From contig CM030940.1 in the NCBI GenBank assembly GCA_018136815.1, forward strand, positions 1,742,213-1,806,212: a stretch of DNA of 64,000 bases, written 5' to 3'. Numbering within the stretch: position 1 is the first letter of the stretch; every line of letters starts with the position of its first letter. Positions 44,339-56,400 of this stretch are shown piece by piece. The stretch comes from Isochrysis galbana (Eukaryota; Haptophyta; Isochrysidales; Isochrysidaceae). The notes under the pieces are model-generated. The model was not told the origin of the DNA. It made no database searches and saw only the letters and a program-made list of their open reading frames with translations. Position numbers and translations under genes: made by a program.

Positions 44339-46288
44339 ATGGCGCCTACCAAGATCGGCGGCAGCGGAGCCACGCGCAAGGCGTCCGATCGCGCGCAAGA
44401 GAGGAGGTGCACGCGCCAACGCGCGAGACCGCCCTACACAACCTACAATTCCTCCCCCCCATCTCCCTCTCCTTCCCTCCCTCCCTCCCTCCCTCCCAAG
44501 GCTGCGAGCCGTGCCTCCGCTCTCTCTGTTTCTCTCTCTCTGTCTCTCTCTCTCTCTCTCCCTCCCTACCTCCCTCCCTCCCTCTCGCTGGATTGCCGCT
44601 GCATGAAGGTCTGCGACAAGGCCCATCCAACTCCCCCCCCCCTCCCCCACCTTCCTCCCGCCTTGCAGTGTGCGTGAGAGCAACATCATCGCCGCAAGGG
44701 CCGTCGCTGACGCCGTGCGCACCTCACTCGGACCGCGAGGCATGGACAAGATGGTGCGACGCGCGCGCGGCTCACGCACCCGGCTGCATCACCCCCTTCC
44801 CCTTGCCTGCGCGCCCACCCAACGCTCCTACTTTCCCGCCTCCAGATCTCGTCACCTGGCGGCGATGTCATCATCACGAATGACGGCGCGACCATCCTGA
44901 AGCAGATGGAGGTGGCGCACCCAACAGCCAAGATGCTGGTTGACCTGTCCAAATCGCAGGACGTGGAGGCAGGTGACGGCACGACTACCGTCACCGTCAT
45001 TGCTGGCGCCCTCCTGAATCAAGCCGAGATCCTGCTGCGCAAGGGCATCCACCCGACCGTCATCTCGGAGGCCTTCCTGCTCGCCGCACACAAGTCTGAG
45101 GAGATCCTCAAAAGCATGTCGATCCCTGTCGACCTGAACGACAAGGAGCAGTTGATCAAGGCAGCGGCGACGTCTCTGAACTCCAAGGTCATCTCTAATA
45201 ACTCGTCGCTCCTCGCTCCCCTCGCCGTCGAAGCGCTACATGCTGTGATAGACCCGCTGACCGCGACGAATGTCGATCTACGCGACATTGCGACTGTCAA
45301 GAAGCTGGGCGGCACGATCGACGACACCGAGCTGGTGCCCGGTCTCATCTTCACACAGAAGGCTTCTCACGCTGCCGGCGGTCCCACCAGGGTGACCAAC
45401 GCCAAGATCGGCCTCATCCAGTTCTGCCTCTCCGCGCCCAAGACGGATATTGAGCAGAACGTCACCATCTCGGACTACACGCAGATGGACCGCATCCTCA
45501 AAGAGGAGCGCAAGTACATCCTCGACATGTGCAAGAAAGTACAGAAGTCGGGTTGCAACGTGCTCCTAATCCAAAAGTCCATCCTGCGCGACGCTGTCAC
45601 CGATCTCTCGCTCCACTTTCTCGCCAAGATGAAGATCCTTGTCGTCAAGGACATCGAGCGTGACGACGTCGAGTTCATCTGCAAGACGTGTGGCTGTCTG
45701 CCCATCGCCAACATCGACACCTTCCACCCAGAGAAGCTTGGCCGCGCCGACCTAGTGCAGGAGGTGTCGACGGGCGACGGCAAGATTGTGCGTGTGACGG
45801 GCGTGCCCAACGCCGGCAAGACGGTGACAATCCTGTGCAAGGCATCTAACCAGCTTGTTCTCGACGAATCGGAGCGCTCACTCCACGACGCGCTGTGCGT
45901 CCTGCGCTGCCTTGTCAAGAAGCGCTTCCTCACCCCGGGCGGCGGTGCGCCAGAGATGCGGATCTCATATGAGCTTTCGAAGTGGGCCGATACGCTGCTA
46001 GGAATGCACTCCTACTGCGTCCGTGCCTTTGCTGAGGCGATGGAGGTGGTGCCGTACACGCTCGCAGAGAACGCAGGCCTCGACGCCATCCAGGTGGTGA
46101 CCGAGCTACGCAACAGGCATGCGGCGGGCGAGATGGCCGCAGGCATCAACGTGCGCAAGGGCAAGGTGACTAACATCCTCGAGGAAAATGTCCTCGTACC
46201 GCTGCTCGTGCACACGTCGGCCGTCTCGCTCGCGACCGAGTGTGTGCGCCTCATTTTAAAGATTGATGATGTCGTTATCACGCGGTGA
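44339..46288 (+). CDS. CCT4: T-complex protein 1 subunit delta (CCT4), 3 exons
   Basis: Exons 44339-44406, 44669-44753, 44846-46288, joined GTGCAC...GCAG and GTGCGA...CCAG with matching phases, give 531 aa, the normal CCT length. Group II chaperonin hallmarks: [22 protein letters not shown] (~61-70), the nucleotide loop GDGTTT (94-99), and GGGAPEM near the C-terminal equatorial domain. The delta subunit is suggested by SNII/VAA...[18 protein letters not shown] and by overall similarity. CCT folds actin, tubulin and WD40 proteins in the cytosol. Exon 1 is short and weakly conserved; its ATG (GCCATGG context) and phase-2 donor fit. The introns are very C/T-rich. Confidence 0.92.
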
Positions 46289-47316
46289 GCACCTAGCACG
46301 AGCGGGGGACACCGGTAGGGTGTGGCCCTAGAGACATGACGCGCGGCACCAGTGTGCACGCGGCCGGGCCGAACGGACTGCCCCGCGGCCGCCGCAGTGC
46401 ACATATTTGTGCGCCTCGAATGCTGCGCCCTGGAAAGGAAAGTTGTCCTTTCATTGTTGTGGGTTGAGTGGTTGGTTGGCTGGCCGGATGTTGCGTGGTG
46501 GCGCGATGGGCGCTCTACAGAGAGGCAGATAGGGAGAGCGAGTTGTGCAAATCTGCAGACAGCGTGGAAGAGACGGTGGTGCCTCGGTGTTGGGTGCTGC
46601 GGCCCAAAAGGCGAGAGCGCTAGCTTGAGGCGAGAGAGGGGTGGATCCCTTACCAAGCTGCATTGGGCCAGCTAGCGGACGGAAGGGGAAGGGGCGGCAG
46701 CCTATGTAAAAAGACTTAATCGACAACCGCTACTTGCATGGCGTGAGGCAGAATGCTTCTGTTACTCCTACCCGCCCTAACTGTCCACACCCTCTGTTGC
46801 GGGTAAGGGGGAGCATTCCACGCGACACACTCTATTCTTGGAGCGTGTCTCGGGAACACTCTCCTCACTCCTCACTGTGCGGTGCACTCTATTCTAAGAG
46901 CGCCCCCTCCCCTTTCCCGCCCCGCTCCTCGCTCCCTTCCCTCTTGTCGCGGGTAGGGGGGGTTGTTCATACCTCTTCGCAACTTTCCCGCCATTAGGTT
47001 TCCTCGCGTGACCCCCCTTCGTTGTCTAGTTCCGTATCACGCTCACCTTTCCCGCCCGCTCCCGATAGGATCGTCCCCTCACGTCCCTCTTTCCCAATTC
47101 TCGCCTCGTCCCTCCTTCCCTCTCTCCCCGTTCCCACTGAGTGTTTTCCGCCCACTGTCGTCTCTTTCTTTTCCCGCGCGTTCTCTCCTTTCCCCCCCCC
47201 CCCGCGTGTCTTCTCTCGTTCCGGTAGCTTTTGTACGCTCAGCGCTATCGCTTGAGCGCTCCTGTGGCCTCCTGCCTTGTGTGCTCTTCGTCCTCGTTCT
47301 CGTCTCGCGTGACCGC
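46289..47316. other. Spacer and 5' region of the large LINE derivative
   Basis: Two imperfect direct repeats occur here: CACTCTATTCTTGGAGCG/CACTCTATTCTAAGAGCG near 46,830-46,890, and CGGGTA(A)GGGGG at 46,800 and 46,950. The frame of the large ORF is open from 46,963 but has no ATG until 47,317. Confidence 0.45.
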
Positions 47317-50300
47317 ATGCCGGTCGAGGTCCCTCGCTCGTCCTCAGCTCCTCCGTTGCGTGCCTCCCATGTGTCCGGTGGCCCGTGCCCCATGTCTCTG
47401 GACTGTACCTCACATGTTACATACATCAATCCTCTTGCCCCCACATGCAACACAGCCACAGCTCCACTCCATCCCACACATGGTAGCGGAGGCGTACCGA
47501 TCACGCCTTGCCACTCACGCCCACCCCTCTTCGCTTCCCACACCACCCCCTGTCCGCCAGCTCCGACCGGTCCCCACCCTTTGCAGCCTCCTCAATTCTT
47601 CCAACCATGTCAGCCTTTCCAGACCTCTCATCCAACTCACTACCATCCAGTTGCACCCAAGCCGCACCAACCAAACGGACACGCCCTTGCGCCCTTCTCC
47701 TCCCTCTCTCCTCCTCCGGTCGCCTCCAACGATCCTCCTCCCGCCGCCTTACCATTCCAATACCCACCTACTTGCCAGACCAATTTCCAGCCCAACTTCC
47801 ACCAAATGTCCCACCAACCATCACCTCCTCAATTCGCACCGGTCTACCACCACCAAACCGCACCGGACCCCACAATTCTCCCCTCGCCGGCTCAACCGCA
47901 CTTCTACTCACCCCTGCCCAACTCCCTCGGCTTCTGCCCCGCCGTCTACCCTATCGCTCATCCAACCACACAAACCACGTATCCGCTCCCTTCTGTTTTC
48001 ACGCCTCACTCCATCCCACCTCTCGATCTCGACAACGACGACTTCATTGCCGCCATCGCCCGGAAGCTCTACCACCTCGGCTCTCCCCACTCCGCCTCCT
48101 TAGCCTCCCCGACCCCACCGCGCCCCGCCGCCCCGCCTCAACATCCCCGACACGTCCACCCCCATCCCCAAATCCCAGACACGCTCGTACCAGCGACACC
48201 ACCGGACCCACCCCTATCGTCGCCCTTTTTCACCCCGTCGCGACCCCCGCCCCCACCGCCGCCTCCACCACCGCCGCCACTACCGCCGCCACTACCGCCC
48301 CAACCACCCCCACCCCCTCCTCCTAATCCCGTCCCTTCTCTCCCCCCCCCGGACAACTACAACCTCTACTTCGACCCGCTCGATTTTAACAATCACCCCG
48401 CCGACAAACCACCACGTCTCATCTCTCTTCCCCCCGGCTCCACTTCGGTCCTCGCATACGATCTCGACCCCGACTCGTACCACTCATGGCTTCGCCGCCT
48501 CTCAACTCGCTGCATCCTCGCACACGAACCGTTCCGCCCTTTCCTCCGACAGCCCCTCTCTACCCCCACCCTCCCCTCCGAACGCCTCCTCGATCGTTCC
48601 CTCTCTTCCATAATCCTGGACTGCCTCTCGCCCACCGCCACTCGAGTCGCTAACTTCCTAGAGGACTGTCCCGAACGAGACATGGACAGCGGCCGCGCAC
48701 TCCTCTCCCGGATCGAAACCTCCATGTCCACGCTAACCGGAGCCGCCGCCGAAGACGCCGAGGAAGCCTTCCTCGCCTTCCGTCCTTTCTCCATCGGCAT
48801 GTCACCAGACGAAGCACATCGCGCCGCACAAATCGCCATCACTCGATACCGCCGCCTCCCCTCCTTCAACCCAACCGACTCCCTCGCCCTCCACCGCATG
48901 CTCATTCGCAAACTCCCGGATGCCATCGCCCCCCGCCGCACACAAGCCCTCCGCGAACTTAGCGAGGCTCACATCCGCGGCCACATCGCCTGGACCATGC
49001 CACAGCTCATCGCCACGCTCGCCTTGTGGCTTCGCCCTTCCCCCCCCTCCCCTTCTGCCTTCACCGCCACAACGCCGTCGCCTCCCGACCCCACCTCCCC
49101 CTCCGAACCTGACCCTACCGCTCACGTCGCCTCCGTCAATCTACGACCCACACGTTCGCACCGCCCCCCCGCCTGCTTCGTCTGCGGCAAACCGTCGTGC
49201 AACTCCCGCTCGTGCCCTCTCCGCTGCCCTACGTGCGGCGACAAGTTTTGCGTTGGCGCACGTCCCGCCACCGCCTGCGTAATCCACGCCGCCACGCCGC
49301 CCAACCCCCGAACCCTCACCAACGCCCTCGGCGAACCGCTACCTACACGCTTCTACGAGCACCTCGCGCGCCTCTGGGTCGAACGTCACCATCCGGCCTT
49401 CGGCCCTGGTTACTCTAGATGGCTAGCGCTTTTAACTAACATGGATTCACTTCCGATCAGGTGGATCAAGGCTAATGGAAGACGTAGCAATCCCTTCACG
49501 ATACATTGCGGCATGCCCCAAGGGTGCCCGCTATCGCCCCTAGCTTTTCTCCTAGTGGCCGAAGGCCTGACGCGCTTAGTCAACGCCGACCCTGAGATGA
49601 AGGGAATCACGATAGGACCTAGAGAGTTAAGGCTTTCGCAGTTCGCGGACGACACGCAAATTTTAGCGAACTCCTACGAGTCATTGGAGAGGGCGATGCA
49701 CATTTTAGAAAGCTACGGAGCCGCCACCGGGGCTAGGGTGAACAAAAGCAAGAGCATACTAATACGAATGGGATCACTTACGGGGGCGCGGGTCCCAGAG
49801 GCGCTAGCGTATCTTAAAACACTCGGCGAGGGCGAATATGCTACCATACTAGGAGTCCCATTCTGGGAAGGACTAGACAATGACTCCTTTTGGGAGAAGC
49901 TTTACGCAAAGCTTAAGAAGAAGGTCGCAGCATGGAAAGGATTGACGAGTCTCTCTATTCATGGAAGGACGCTACTAGTGAACTTCATAATATACGGGGC
50001 GCCGAGATATTGGCTGTCCACGTCCACCCCTCCGGCGTGGTTCATGGAGGCCATAGACTCGGACGTTCAAACCATACTATGGGATAGGTCCCCCCGACTA
50101 CAAGCGGACGAGTTAGGCTCCTCGCAAGAGGGCAGAAAATGGATAACTTTTCCGACGTACCCCAGAGTAGGGACGAGCGAAGACGGGCCCCTATTGGGGG
50201 TTGGACTACTCCCCATGGCCGAACACACGCGAGCGCTTCAAGCGATATGGATAATCCGGTACCTCAACCCGTCCATGGCGGAATGGAAAACAGTCTTAGA

Positions 50301-51807
50301 TCAATGGTTCAGCCGCACCCCCTTAGGGCGATCGGCAGTCTTTTCGAAGGTCGACTCGAAGAGCCTCACGGCTAGCATTCGCGGTAATAACACGCTCCCG
50401 GCCTTTTGGAAGCATGCGCTTGAGAATTTTAGACGGATTAAATTCCTTAGGGAAGAATTCACACGGGAAGGAACTCAGGGCACCCCGATATGGCACGACC
50501 TTTTCCACAAACCTCCGGCGATTCACTATTCACATAGGTCGAAATGGGAGTCTCTACAGACAGTTATCGTACATAATACTATTAACCCGGGTACAGGGGA
50601 CATATACACTACAGAGGAATGCGCGGCTTACTTGCCGGACGGAGAACGCTGGATGCGCCATAGAGGAAAGTACATATCGGTAGGCCCCTTTCTTAAGTCG
50701 TGGGAAAAGATATCTGAATGGACTAGATCAAGACTAGTGAATACCACATTCGACTATATAGACCTTCTCAGAAAACAAGCGAAGCCCCCGCCCCCGGCTC
50801 CGGAGGAGCAAGAGTTAGTCCCCCAAGAAGATCCGGACGCACACGATTTAGGCGACATTCTGGTCGACAAAGACCATAACTTTTATCTGCGCCGAAGGGG
50901 CGACTACCACAAAGTCCAGCTCAACGTTATGGGAGAGCCCCACATCCACGAGCGAATCAGCCCGCAACTATTGCCCGACGAGCTATACACTCCGCTGAAG
51001 TGGGGACGAGCGTACGACGGCCCGGCGGAAACGGCGTATCCGATACCCCAAGAATACACGCTAAAAGGCACGCATACAACGCTAGAGGATGTAAGTGTCA
51101 GGGTCTTGACTAAAGCGTTCCTCGCATTGAGGAAAACAAAAGCACAAAAATCCACGCTAAGATGGGAAAAAAGGCTACCGGTCCTCTCGGGAAAGTGGAA
51201 ACAAGTATCGCAATTGTATAAATACAACTTTTTAACGCCTAGAGACTCTTATTTGCATTTCAAGCATGTCCTACATAGAAGGATAGCTACGGCGAACCGT
51301 TTTGCTGACGATCCAACATGCCGCTTTTGCGGCATAGCCCCTGAGAGTTCCACTCACCTGGCCTCATGTATCGCGACGGAGCCCGTCTTTGAATTCATAG
51401 AAGGACTTCTGGGGATTAGCCTTAGGCCGGGATCCGAAACAGCCCAACGTCTTTTCTGTTATCAGGTGGATAGACCGCACCCCTCCTCAGGATACTTAGG
51501 TATCCTGGCGTGGAGGTACATCCTAACCGACTTCTACAACATCCAGTATGGCAACTCGGACGGCAGGTCCGTTAAGTCGATTTTAAGAGCGACACTTACG
51601 AGATACCACCTGCTAGTAACGGCGAAAGTCGGTTTCTTTCAGAGGCTAAAAAAACAACGAGAGAATATGGGGTTACACGCCCCGAGCAACAAACATATTA
51701 AGAAGATGGTAAGCCCGCTGTACACGGTGGACAAGGATTTCAACATAGGAACATCGGAGGACCTCCTACAAGCGGCAAGGGGTCTGGACCTGCGACACAT
51801 CACCTAA
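47317..51807 (+). mobile_element. LINE derivative: gag-like ORF fused in frame to C-terminal half of RT
   Basis: One 1,496-codon frame from the ATG at 47317. Residues 1-400 are Pro-rich. Residues ~480-600 are gag-like helical sequence. A zinc-knuckle region starts at Cys620 (CFVCGKPSCNSRSCPLRCPTC). RT sequence begins abruptly around residue 695 (FGPGYSRWLALL) and includes QGCPLSPLAFLL (~733), FADD (776-779), the thumb, and a C-terminal zf-RVT-like CRFCGIAPESSTHLASC before residue ~1365. The endonuclease and the RT fingers with the first catalytic Asp (motif A) are absent. Base usage changes sharply at ~49,400: C-rich codons before, A/T-rich after. The frame is intact, so it may still make protein, but it cannot be an active RT. 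Confidence 0.85.
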
Positions 51808-53436
51808 AGTAGCTTAACCTCTTAGTCGGAATCACAGCGCTTATTAAAGAGGAGCCTAAGAGATTTAAGTGAGGATAACCTGAGCAAACACCGACACAAA
51901 GGACGAACCACAGTCTCCCGCCCCCTTCTCTCCAACTCCTGGCCGAAGCAGCGCGCGCGGCCTCCCCGGAACCAGCTTCTCCGAAAATGAGGGAACTGGG
52001 AAAGGGGAAGGGGGTTGTTAGGGGTTAAGGTCGGGTAGTAGGGAGGTACACTAGCACACTGCCTCACGCCGCACACGTAGCGGGGAATTTTAAGAAGATT
52101 TTTTTTTTCTCTGGAGAGTTTGTACGTTGTGATGAGGTGGATGTGGTGCCCATAGGGGCCACCCGGCCTCGGGCCGCGCTGCCGGAGCAGCGCGGCCCTT
52201 GCCAGGGCGAGAGGGGCCTCTGCCATAAGGCATGCCCAATGGAAGGGTGGCTGCATGGGCCTGGCATTGGTGGGGTGTTGCCAGCAGCCTGCTGCCCCCC
52301 ATGGGGGAGACCAGCATGGCTGCCATAGGTGGTGTGGCCGGGGCCACGGGCCGTGTGGCGCGATCGGAGTCGCACGCACCTGCTCGGCCTCGGTGGGCGG
52401 ACGCGGCCGCTTCGACAGCGGCTGCTCCATGGGCACTGGTGGGGCGCCCTCGGCGGGGGGCCCGAAGGAGAGGGGAGTCGCGGCGGCGCGCTCCATCGCG
52501 TCTAAGTATAAACTTAGTTGGCAATGGGAGGGAGAAGAAGGTGGAGAGGAAGTGGCGTCAATGAGCGGCGGGCGAGGGGGGAGGGGGGCCGTGCGGGTGG
52601 GGCGGCAGTGTCGAAATGCGCGGGGTGTCAGAATGCGCGGGAGAAGTGGCGAGCGCGGAGGGAGAGGGGCAGTTCTGAAAGCGCGCACCAGGCTCTTGAC
52701 AATAAAGCGATCGCTTTCAAAGGAAGTCGATCAATTTTCTTTGGAGGGAAACCAACATGGGATATCATGAGATATCGTGATTTCAACGATATATCCACCC
52801 TGCCCCAAATCGAGTGAATGGAGTCAGACCACGTGTGTGTTTCAACATGTGAAGTGTCAAGTTGACTCAAGCTGATAATGAAAGGTGTTAACAGGGATGG
52901 GGATAATTGAACGCTTTTGGTCTGTGCATACATGATAAATTGTATATGTCGCGTGTGGTGACGAGCGGTGAGGCGTATATCCGGGCTATGTGAGCCCCCC
53001 CCCCCCGTTTGATATTCCCCTTCCCGGTATGAAGCAACAATAATGGGGATAGGGATAGGGGTGGTGAGTGGTGAGACCCAATGAACGCTTCTTGCCTGCC
53101 CAATCATGTAGCACAATTGCTCACTCTACACATCAACGTACGCTACCACAGACCACGGTTTCTTTCATCGGAATGTTGGTGCTTGGTGCCTAGCGTTAGC
53201 TGGTTTGACAACAGCTTCTCCATGCCTCCATCCCTTCCTCCCGGCTACGTATCAAGCCAATCCCATGCGTTGCTAGCGCCCATCCCAAATAGCTCGCGAT
53301 GAGGTGTAAAAGCACGGGTGTCCGCAAGGTTCCCTCGGTGACCTATCTGCACTCTAGGGACCCACCCCGCTTGAGCACGACACTTGCGTTCACACCCCTG
53401 CGCTGGCGATGTTGTGACATCCATGCCTTAGTGTAG
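51808..53436. other. Spacer after the LINE derivative; includes hairpin repeat
   Basis: A minus frame at 51,822-52,688 is open but looks like antisense low-complexity sequence, including the hairpin repeat at 52.5 kb. T10 at ~52,100 might mark a retroelement tail on the minus strand. 52,750-53,120 has AT-rich palindromes (GATATCATGAGATATCGTGATTTCAACGATATATC region). No gene was recognised. Confidence 0.4.
52484..52520 (+). repeat. Paired-hairpin repeat (copy)
   Basis: GGCGGCGCGCTCC, ATCGCGT, then CTAAGT-ATAA-ACTTAG (52,502-52,517), a perfect 6-bp stem, then TTGG. Confidence 0.7.
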
Positions 53437-56400
53437 CTAGTGGCTGGCGGTCGCCAACTGCACGAACTCGGTGATAGCCTCCTTGATGGTAGACTTCCAA
53501 GGAGTCATGTCGGCGCCGAGTTTGGCGCTAATCTTTTCCTTGATTTGGTTACGCGTGAGTGAGAGCGCATTATCACCCGCTTTGCGAAGCACGGCTCGGA
53601 CCTGCAAATTCGTGGGCAGCCGATAATCAGCGTAGGCAATAGTGTTCAGTAAGTGTACATGCGCAGTTGTGCTTGAATGTGGACGATTGGGCCGGGGAGG
53701 TGCCGTGGGTAGCAACGCACAGCCTTCGCAACAAGTTTGGCGTCGATCTTGGCCACCGTCTTAGCCTCATGCTTCTGCCCGGACGTCGAGGTCACCGGCG
53801 ATCCCCGCGATGCCACCGAGGCGTTCGCTTTATTCGACGGAACATTGACACGCATTTGGACCGGTGCAGCATCGCCACTCCTCTGACGACTGGACGTTGC
53901 ACTCGAAACATCGCTGCGCCCTGTTGGGCGCGAGGCCTCCTTCGCTTCAACGTTATTGCGCGCCTCCGACTCTTCCATTGCGCCTCCGTCGCCCACCGCC
54001 CTGCGCTTAGCTATGTTAGCACCCTCGATGTAGTCGCCCGCCGGGCGTTTCTTCGCGGGCGGTGAGCGCTGGCCTCGCGCTGAGGACGGGGAGGAGCCGT
54101 AGGCGGCATGTTCATGGGCTTCGGATCCCGTCACGGCTTGCGGCGTGAGTGGCGTCTTGCTGGTGGCTCGAGACATCGTCGCATCGTGCCGGTGAGCGTC
54201 GATCCCAGCCGTCGTTTTGCCCAACTTCAAAGTGTGTTCAGCCGCATCTACAGTAGGATGGGACTTTCTTTGCTTGGCCAACCGCTTCAGCTCTCTCTTG
54301 CGCTGTGCGGTGCCGTCAGAGTCGTCAGAGTCAGTCTGGTACCTGGAGAGGAGGCGGGCGAGAGGGGGGTTCGAGGCGTTGGAATAACCTGATACATGGG
54401 TGGAGAAAGGCATTCGCGGATGAGAGAGCTTGAATAACTACTCACTCCATCCACGAGGGCGGCTTCCATGCCGGAAGCGCGGCTGCGGCCTCGGCCGCCT
54501 CGCGCTCTGCTTGGCGCTTCTGCTTGGCGTCGCGCTTCGCCTTCTTGGCATTAGCTTGATTACGAGCGAAGCGAGAAGACGAGAGCCGCACCTCGCGCTG
54601 CTTGGAAAGTGGCACGCCAATCGTGGAGAGCGCCTGCGCGAGGGGCGCGGGTATGAAAGAGTGCGCAAGAAGGGGTTGCACGCGCGAACGGCTGTTGATA
54701 CTTGAGATTTTACCGCCGCCTCACCTGTTCTTTTAGCTGAGCACCGCCCTGCGAAACGGTCCACTCATCACCCGAGAAAATATCATCCTCATCCCTTGCA
54801 AAGCGCTTGGTGCCTGCTGCCTTTGGTCTTTTACCTTCCGTATCAGCTGGCTTCTCCAAGCGGACTCCATCGCATATCTCGTCAAGGGTCCAATTCTCTT
54901 TGCCATCTGCCTCACCCATCTTTTGGCAATGCTTTTGCTCATTATTCGCTACAAGCAAGTCGTCCAATGAAAGACCCTCACGCTCGTCCGCTCGCAAGAG
55001 GCGCGCATCATCCGCAAGCAATATCTCGTCCAGAGTAGATGCCTCGTCCATCACAATCGTCTCAGCGCATGCACTGACTGACTTGCCGCTTGCCAAGATT
55101 GATTCACTATCGGACGGCGTGCGAAGCGATGGAGCCCGATGCCGGCGCACGGCCGGGGCGTCCTCGTCGGAACTGGCATCAGTGGGCATCAGGGCGGCAC
55201 GCTTGGATGGTACCTGTTCGGCTGCAACCTTCGATCCATGGCGTCGCTGAGGGGCATGCGATTCCTTGGTCTTGGATTTGGCGTCGACGCTAGAACCATC
55301 GGCACCCGCTGCAGCTTCTGAACCTGGAGCTGGAGCTGACCGCCGCCGCACAGCTGGGTCATCGTCCTCAGAGCTGTCGGCTGCGTCAGCCATCGCGGCG
55401 GCAGCGCGTCGTCGAGCGGCCGCCTTAGGCGCCGCCACCTTACGCCTCTTAGATGGAACAGCCCCTGCTTCCGCCTTGGACGTGGTCTTAGCATTTGATG
55501 GCTCCTTGCGCCTTGCCTTTGGAGGTGGGCGTAAAGGCGCTTCATCTTCCTCGCTTGTGTCAACGAGTGCCGCCGCGGCGGCCGCGGCAGCCGCAGCGGC
55601 CGCAGCGGCCGCGGCCTCGTGCAGCTTGCGCGCGCGGAATTCCCTGATGCGCTTGCGGGCTGAGCCCAAGTTCTCCTCGGGCTCCCAAGTGTCAGCCTCC
55701 GGCCCGAAACCCAACCAGCGTACTAAATACTGCTTCTTACTCCTCACACGTCGCTCGTCCAAGATCTCGGACACCTCGAACTCTGTCTCCACCGCTCGAT
55801 GGGTGACATTTGAAATCGAGGGTGTACGACTCTTCACTGAACGTGAAGACGGAGTACCCTTCTTGGTGGTGGCCGGCGAGGAGCCGGTAGCCCCGCCCTT
55901 CTCGCCATTGCCATCGGCCTGGACAGCCGCGACAGAAGCTTCAGCCGCAGCCTCAGCTGCCTTCTCCGTTGTTGGAGGCATAGCGCTCGAGCTCGAGATC
56001 CCACGACCACTCGCGGAAGTCGACGGGAGCTTGCTCTTCGCGGTCGTCAGCGGGGAGCCACTATTTCTGGCCTCCTCATCACTGCTATCAGCTGCAACTG
56101 AAGCGGCCGAAGCCTTGACCGCCGCCTCCAGCGCGGTGGGAGCGGCGCTTGAGCTCGAGTGGAAAGGACTCTTTGCTGAGCGTGGAAGCGAAGTGCCAGG
56201 CCGAGATCCGCTCTTCCCGGATTCCTCATCACTGCTATCGGCTGCGACTGCGGCGGCCGCGGCTTTTGCCGCCGCCTCGGCCTTGAAATCAGCGGCCACA
56301 AACATGCCCTCCTCGTCGTCATCGTCTTCCCCGGAGTCCACCAGCCATTTGGGTACAGTACGCTGACGCTGCGGACGATTGGAAGCAGCCCTCGGGGGCG

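Noticed and set aside
47231..48326. Alternative long frames in the N-terminal part of the LINE derivative
   Set aside because: C-rich DNA is stop-poor in every frame. Only the frame that continues into the zinc knuckle and RT is supported.
51822..52688. 288-codon minus-strand open frame after the LINE derivative
   Set aside because: Low-complexity antisense sequence that includes the hairpin repeat. No domain or splice support.
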